From Firmicutes bacterium UBA2598 (GTDB taxonomy: Bacteria > Bacillota > PH28-bin88), in NCBI GenBank assembly GCA_002339345.1, contig DDKM01000098.1, positions 1-22,981 of the forward strand: a stretch of DNA of 22,981 bases. The letters are read 5' to 3'. The stretch's first letter is position 1. Each line of letters opens with the position of its first letter. The notes under the pieces are model-generated. The model had not been told where the DNA came from. It worked only from the letters and a program-made list of their open reading frames with translations, and ran no database searches. The position numbers and the translations under genes are program-made. Shown piece by piece: positions 18,828 to 22,981 of this stretch.

Positions 18828-19119
18828 CCCGCTGACAGGGCTAGCCAATATGGTAGACGTAATGCTGGTCTTCGCCTGCGGCCTGATGGCGGCACTGGTG
18901 CTCTCGTGGAACCTGCAGTCGGTATTCTTGCAGGACAAAAGCCAAAAAGAGCGGCAGCGCCTCCTCCAGGCCATCCAGCAGGTGGTCTCCCTGGAACAGG
19001 GAAAGGAACTGGACCAAGTGCCCGACGTGGGCAGCGGGGCCGGCTCTGGTTACCAGGAACTAGGCACCGTCTACCGGGACCCCGGGACCGGCAAACTGAT
19101 CATGATCGAGAACCGATAG
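18778..19119 (+). CDS. DUF2149 protein, ExbD/TolR-like partner
   Basis: A 113-aa protein: basic cytoplasmic N terminus (MLRRNRRRW), a conserved-looking EEDLNPLTGLANMVDVML segment leading into a single transmembrane helix (about residues 25-45) with an Asp at its start, then a soluble region ending GYQELGTVYRDPGTGKLIMI. The helix with an early Asp is the layout of ExbD/TolR (the proton-carrying Asp), although overall similarity is low. GGGAGGTGAG (18764-18773) sets ATG 18778; a GTG at 18769 is less likely. It overlaps the ExbB-like gene by 50 bp and ends 11 bases before the CobN-like gene. Assignment to DUF2149 is from memory of the motif and of its usual neighbours. Confidence 0.75.
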   Translation: MLRRNRRRWFLAEEDLNPLTGLANMVDVMLVFACGLMAALVLSWNLQSVFLQDKSQKERQRLLQAIQQVVSLEQGKELDQVPDVGSGAGSGYQELGTVYRDPGTGKLIMIENR

Positions 19120-19130
19120 GAGTGATTTAC

Positions 19131-22100
19131 ATGTTATTACAGTTTTTGCGTCGGCATAAAAAGCTTTGGCGGCTTACCGGCATCCTGCTGATCTGCGCCC
19201 TGCTGGGCAGCAGTTTCCTGCCCGTGATGGCAGCGGCCGGAGCTGAGCCCGCCCCGGTAAAGATAGTGATGATAGCCAATAGCGAGAGCTACTTCCCCTC
19301 CCTGGGTTCGGCCTACCGGAAGCTGGCAGACCATGGGTACCCCCTGCAACTGAAAATTTTTAGCGGTGCAAGTCTAGCCAAAAGCGCCGAAGTGGAGCGC
19401 TTGCGGGTAGAACTGCGGGATGCCCGGGTGGTGTTGCTGGAGATGATCGGCGTGAGCACCATCAAGGCGCTACAGCCGGTCCTGGCGGAAGCGCCGTCTA
19501 CCGCGAAAATCCTCAGTACCAGAAGTTCCGAGTTCCCCGATCTCCCCCGGATCGACGCGGGAGAGGACGCCGCCCTAAAGGCCTATTTCGACCAGGGGGG
19601 AGTGGAAAACATGCGGCGGCTGCTCCTCTACCTGGCTTCCCGGCATGGCGGGGTGGCCACCCGGGAGGAACTGGCGCCGGTGCCCGTCCCCAGCCGTTTC
19701 ATCCATCACCCGGAGGCGGGTCAAACCTTCAACACCCGGCAGGACTACCTGGACTGGTACCGGGCTGCGGGGAAGCTGAAACCAGGGGCCCCCTGGGTGG
19801 GCATCATCACCTATGACAGTTTCTTCAAAAACGATGACATCGACATGTACACCGCCCTGTTGGTTCAGCTGGAAAACCTGGGAGCCAATGTGATCCTCTC
19901 CTTTGCCAGGGACCGGGTAGGGGCGGTACGGGACTTTTTCATGGAAGGAGGCCAGGGCCGCATCGACGTGCTGGTGGCCGCTACCGGTTTTAACTTCGTC
20001 TTCGGCAAGCCGGAGGAGGGGGTTAAGCTTTTCCAGGAGCTAAATGTACCGGTGTTAGCCCCGGTTTACGCGCAAGACCTGGATAAGTGGGGACAGGACC
20101 CGGCGGGCCTGGCCGGTGAGGTGTATTGGCAGATCGCCTACCCCGAGCTGGACGGGCGCGTGGAGCCGGTGATACTGGGCGGCACCCGGACGGTGGGGGT
20201 GGACGCCGCCACCGGGGTGGAGATCGTTAAAAAGCTCCCGGTTCCCGACCGCATGGAAAGGGTCGCCCAAAGGGCCCTGAACTGGGCGAAGTTACGGCAC
20301 AAACCCAACGGGGACAAAAAGGTGGCCCTCATCTACTACAACTACAGCGGGGGTAAGGACGGCATCAGCGCATCCTACCTGAATGTACCCGAGAGTATGG
20401 CCGCCCTCCTGGAGGCACTAAAACAAGACGGCTACCTGGTGGAAGGAACCCTCCCCGGCAAGGAACTCCTGGAGTTGATGCTGGCCCACGGGCGTAACGT
20501 AGGGAGCTGGGCGCCGGGAGAACTGGAGGCCATGGTGCAGGCCGGGGCGATGACGTTACCCGTGGCAGAGTACCTGCGGTGGTTCCGGGAACTGCCCCAG
20601 GGCCTGCAGGAAGCGGTGGAACGGGAGTGGGGGCCCGCCCCGGGCCGGGTGATGGTGCATCAGGGGCAACTGGTCATCCCGGGGATCATGCTGGGGAACG
20701 TGTTCGTGGGGCCGCAGCCCATGCGGGGGTGGGCGGACGACCCCCAGAAGATCAACCACTCGCCCACCCTGCCGCCCACCCACCAGTACCTGGCCTTTTA
20801 CTTCTGGCTGCGGCACCAGTTCGGGGCTGATGCGGCTATCCACTTGGGTACCCACGGTACCCTGGAGTGGCTGCCGGGGAGGAGCGTGGGCCTGGGGGCG
20901 GACGACTGGCCGGATGCGGTGCTGGGCGACCTCCCCAACATCTACCCCTACATTGTCAACAACCCCGGGGAGGGTACCCAGGCCAAGCGCCGCGGGTATG
21001 CCGTCATCCTCAGTCACCTGACGCCCCCCATGGTGAAGCCCGAACTCTACGGCGATCTGGCGGCGCTGCAGGAGTTGTTGAGCAACTATGAAGTGGAGGA
21101 AGCCAGAGGAAACAGCGAGCGGTTGGCCGCCCTGCAGAAAGAGATCCTGGAAAAAATCAAGGTCAACAACCTGGACGGGACACTAAAACTCAACCTGGAC
21201 CAGGACAGTTTTGACTGGGTTTTGGCCCAGGTAGACGGCTACCTGGCGGAAATGGTCACCCATCTGATGCCTTACGGTTTGCATACCTTTGGCCGGCCAC
21301 CTGAAGGTGAAATGCTGGAAAGAATGGCCGCCGCCATGGTGGCCTACGACCCGGCTGCCCGGAGCGGGAGTGAGGCGAACTACCGCGAAAGACTGTCCCT
21401 CACCACCCGGGAAATGGATAACCTGCTGCGGGCCTTGCGGGGCGAATACATTGCTCCCGGCCTGGCGCGGGACCCGGTGCGCATCCCGGACACCCTCCCC
21501 ACCGGGGCCAACTTCTACTCCTTCGACCCCCGCATGGTGCCCGACAAGGCCGCCTGGGAGACCGGGAAGAAGGCCGCCGACCGGCTGCTGGCCCAGTACC
21601 TGGCGGAGCACGGCCGCTACCCGGAAAGGGTGGGGGTGGTGCTGTGGGCCATCGAGACCATGCGCACCCAGGGGGAAACGGTAGCCATGATTTTACGCTT
21701 GGTGGGGGCTGAACCCAAATGGGACAAGAGCGGGCGGGTGACCGGCATTAATGTCACGCCGGTATCCCAACTGGGCCGCCCGCGGGTGGACGTGCTGGTA
21801 ACCATCTCCGGCCTGTTCCGTGATACCTTTGCCTATATGGTGGAACTGCTGGACGGGGCGCTGGGACAGGTGGCCCGCCTGGAGGAAAAGCCGGAGGATA
21901 ATAAGGTGAAAAAGCATTATCAGGAAGACCTACAGGCATACCAGGCTGAAGGCCGCCCGGAAAAAGAAGCTGAACTCCTCGCGGCAGCCAGGATTTTCGG
22001 CGACCCGCCCGGGGCCTACGGCACAGGGGTAGCGGAGATGGTGGAGGCCACCAGCGCCTGGGAGAAGCAGGAGGACCTGGTCCGCACCTACCTCACCCGC

Positions 22101-22981
22101 ATGGGGCATATTTACGGGAAAGGGGTTTACGGGCAGGAGGCGGACGGCGCCTTCCGCCGCGCCTTAAGTAACCTTGAAGTGGCCACCCAGGTGCGGGATT
22201 CCCTCTATGGGGTGTTGGATAACGACGATGTCTACCAGTACCTGGGGGGCCTAGCCCTGACCGCCCGGCAGGTTTCCGGCAGAGAGGTAGCCGTCTACAT
22301 CGCCAACACCCGGCAGGCGCAAAACCCGCAGGTCCAATCCTTCGCCCGTTTTCTGGGCATCGAGCTGCGCACCAGGGTGTTGAACCCCGCCTGGATTGAA
22401 GGCATGCTGCAGGAGGGCTACTCGGGAGCCACCACCATCGGTAAGCACATGGGTCACCTCTTCGGGGTGGACGCCACCCTGGAGGCGGTGGATGACTGGT
22501 CCTGGCAGCAGGTAATGGAAACCATCGTGCTGGACCCGGAAGTGCGGGACCGCCTGACACCCTATGCTGTACAGGCCATCGCCGGCTGGGGGCTGGAGGC
22601 CGCCCGCCGCCAGATGTGGCAGGCGGAGGAACAGATCATCAGCCGGTTGGCCGATACCTACGTGCAGAGCGTGCTGGAGTACGGGGTGGTGTGCTGCCAC
22701 CACACCTGTGCCAACATTGTCTTTAACGAGTGGCTGGCTCGCTATGCCACCCTGCCCGGTAGCGATATGGTCAAATTCAAAGACATCTTCCAAAAGGCTA
22801 CCCGGAAGGATCTGAACCTGCCCATCCCGGTGGTGACGGTGGAACCGCTGAACGCCCCTGGTCAGCGGACAGTGCAGGTCCCGCCGACCAGTAGACCCAA
22901 GACAGCCCTAGCCGCCACCACTAAGTTCCAGCCGGCCGCCCCCAGCACCGGAGAGGCCGGGGAGAAAAAGCCCGGTGAAAG
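19131..22981 (+). CDS. cobN: CobN-like chelatase subunit, secreted form (3' end outside window)
   Basis: At least 1283 residues, open to the window edge. The body is the CobN/BchH magnesium- or cobalt-chelatase large subunit, shown by HLGTHGTLEWLPG (residues 571-583), LPNIYPYIVNNPGEGTQAKR and GYAVILSHLTPPM, and a late Cys/His cluster CCHHTCAN (Cys1188, Cys1189, His1190, His1191, Cys1193). Unlike ordinary CobN, it begins with a signal peptide: basic MLLQFLRRHKKLWR, a hydrophobic core (about 16-34) and AAAGA cleavage-like residues near 34-38. After about residue 1238 the sequence turns into a Pro/Ala/Thr/Lys-rich linker, probably leading to a membrane or wall anchor beyond the window. TAGGAG overlaps the stop of the preceding gene and ATG 19131 follows. 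CobS/CobT or ChlI/ChlD partners are not in the window. Cytoplasmic cobaltochelatase is therefore unlikely; a surface metal-corrinoid role is inferred. Confidence 0.92.
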   Translation, partial: MLLQFLRRHKKLWRLTGILLICALLGSSFLPVMAAAGAEPAPVKIVMIANSESYFPSLGSAYRKLADHGYPLQLKIFSGASLAKSAEVERLRVELRDARVVLLEMIGVSTIKALQPVLAEAPSTAKILSTRSSEFPDLPRIDAGEDAALKAYFDQGGVENMRRLLLYLASRHGGVATREELAPVPVPSRFIHHPEAGQTFNTRQDYLDWYRAAGKLKPGAPWVGIITYDSFFKNDDIDMYTALLVQLENLGANVILSFARDRVGAVRDFFMEGGQGRIDVLVAATGFNFVFGKPEEGVKLFQELNVPVLAPVYAQDLDKWGQDPAGLAGEVYWQIAYPELDGRVEPVILGGTRTVGVDAATGVEIVKKLPVPDRMERVAQRALNWAKLRHKPNGDKKVALIYYNYSGGKDGISASYLNVPESMAALLEALKQDGYLVEGTLPGKELLELMLAHGRNVGSWAPGELEAMVQAGAMTLPVAEYLRWFRELPQGLQEAVEREWGPAPGRVMVHQGQLVIPGIMLGNVFVGPQPMRGWADDPQKINHSPTLPPTHQYLAFYFWLRHQFGADAAIHLGTHGTLEWLPGRSVGLGADDWPDAVLGDLPNIYPYIVNNPGEGTQAKRRGYAVILSHLTPPMVKPELYGDLAALQELLSNYEVEEARGNSERLAALQKEILEKIKVNNLDGTLKLNLDQDSFDWVLAQVDGYLAEMVTHLMPYGLHTFGRPPEGEMLERMAAAMVAYDPAARSGSEANYRERLSLTTREMDNLLRALRGEYIAPGLARDPVRIPDTLPTGANFYSFDPRMVPDKAAWETGKKAADRLLAQYLAEHGRYPERVGVVLWAIETMRTQGETVAMILRLVGAEPKWDKSGRVTGINVTPVSQLGRPRVDVLVTISGLFRDTFAYMVELLDGALGQVARLEEKPEDNKVKKHYQEDLQAYQAEGRPEKEAELLAAARIFGDPPGAYGTGVAEMVEATSAWEKQEDLVRTYLTRMGHIYGKGVYGQEADGAFRRALSNLEVATQVRDSLYGVLDNDDVYQYLGGLALTARQVSGREVAVYIANTRQAQNPQVQSFARFLGIELRTRVLNPAWIEGMLQEGYSGATTIGKHMGHLFGVDATLEAVDDWSWQQVMETIVLDPEVRDRLTPYAVQAIAGWGLEAARRQMWQAEEQIISRLADTYVQSVLEYGVVCCHHTCANIVFNEWLARYATLPGSDMVKFKDIFQKATRKDLNLPIPVVTVEPLNAPGQRTVQVPPTSRPKTALAATTKFQPAAPSTGEAGEKKPGE

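Noticed and set aside
20556..21017. Minus-strand frame of 153 codons opposite the CobN-like gene
   Set aside because: Antisense to the most conserved CobN motif region; Pro/His/Gly-rich nonsense composition.

Overview
The window reads like the chromosome of an anaerobic, Gram-positive, moderately GC-rich member of the Bacillota, most like Clostridia of the Desulfotomaculum/Pelotomaculum type (inference). Support comes from the argCJBD-carAB-argF gene order (the Bacillus order), strong AGGAGG-type ribosome binding sites with frequent GTG/TTG starts, a ferredoxin-type iron-sulfur protein, cobalamin and GEMM riboswitches, and a group II intron fragment. The sequence alone does not give a species.

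Region 1 (1-12573) is arginine biosynthesis. A 17-bp-spaced sigma-A promoter overlaps two tandem ARG boxes (205-242), which predicts ArgR/AhrC repression by arginine. Then follow argC, argJ, argB, argD, carA, carB and argF, all on +. Together they make acetylated intermediates and ornithine (ArgJ recycles the acetyl group), carbamoyl phosphate and citrulline. CarB has an eroded UMP-binding part in its allosteric domain, as expected for an arginine-dedicated enzyme. After argF come a 56-aa two-helix membrane protein, an ACT-domain protein and argG. argH is not next to argG and is not in the window.

Region 2 (12574-16258) holds single genes. An HD-GYP-like protein sits behind a promoter and a recognisable GEMM (cyclic-di-GMP class I) riboswitch. 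A small FmdB-type zinc-ribbon protein follows. A convergent minus-strand ferredoxin-like protein with a His-rich insert shares a bidirectional terminator with it. A D-alanine--D-alanine ligase comes next.

Region 3 (16301-16735) is a graveyard: the C-terminal tail of a group II intron reverse transcriptase/maturase directly joined to a broken PIN-domain toxin gene.

Region 4 (16856-22981) is the most interesting part. Two complete cobalamin riboswitches in tandem, each followed by its own intrinsic terminator, precede a tight four-gene operon: a DUF2162-type polytopic membrane protein, a MotA/TolQ/ExbB-type proton channel subunit, a DUF2149 protein that looks like an ExbD/TolR partner, and a giant CobN-like chelatase subunit running off the end. 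The CobN-like protein has a clear signal peptide and ends, within the window, in a Pro/Ala/Thr/Lys-rich linker, so it probably works outside the cytoplasm. My inference is a B12-repressed, proton-motive-force-driven, surface-exposed CobN machine for cobalt or corrinoid acquisition or remodelling, in which the ion-driven motor replaces the ATP-driven AAA+ motor of normal cobaltochelatase.
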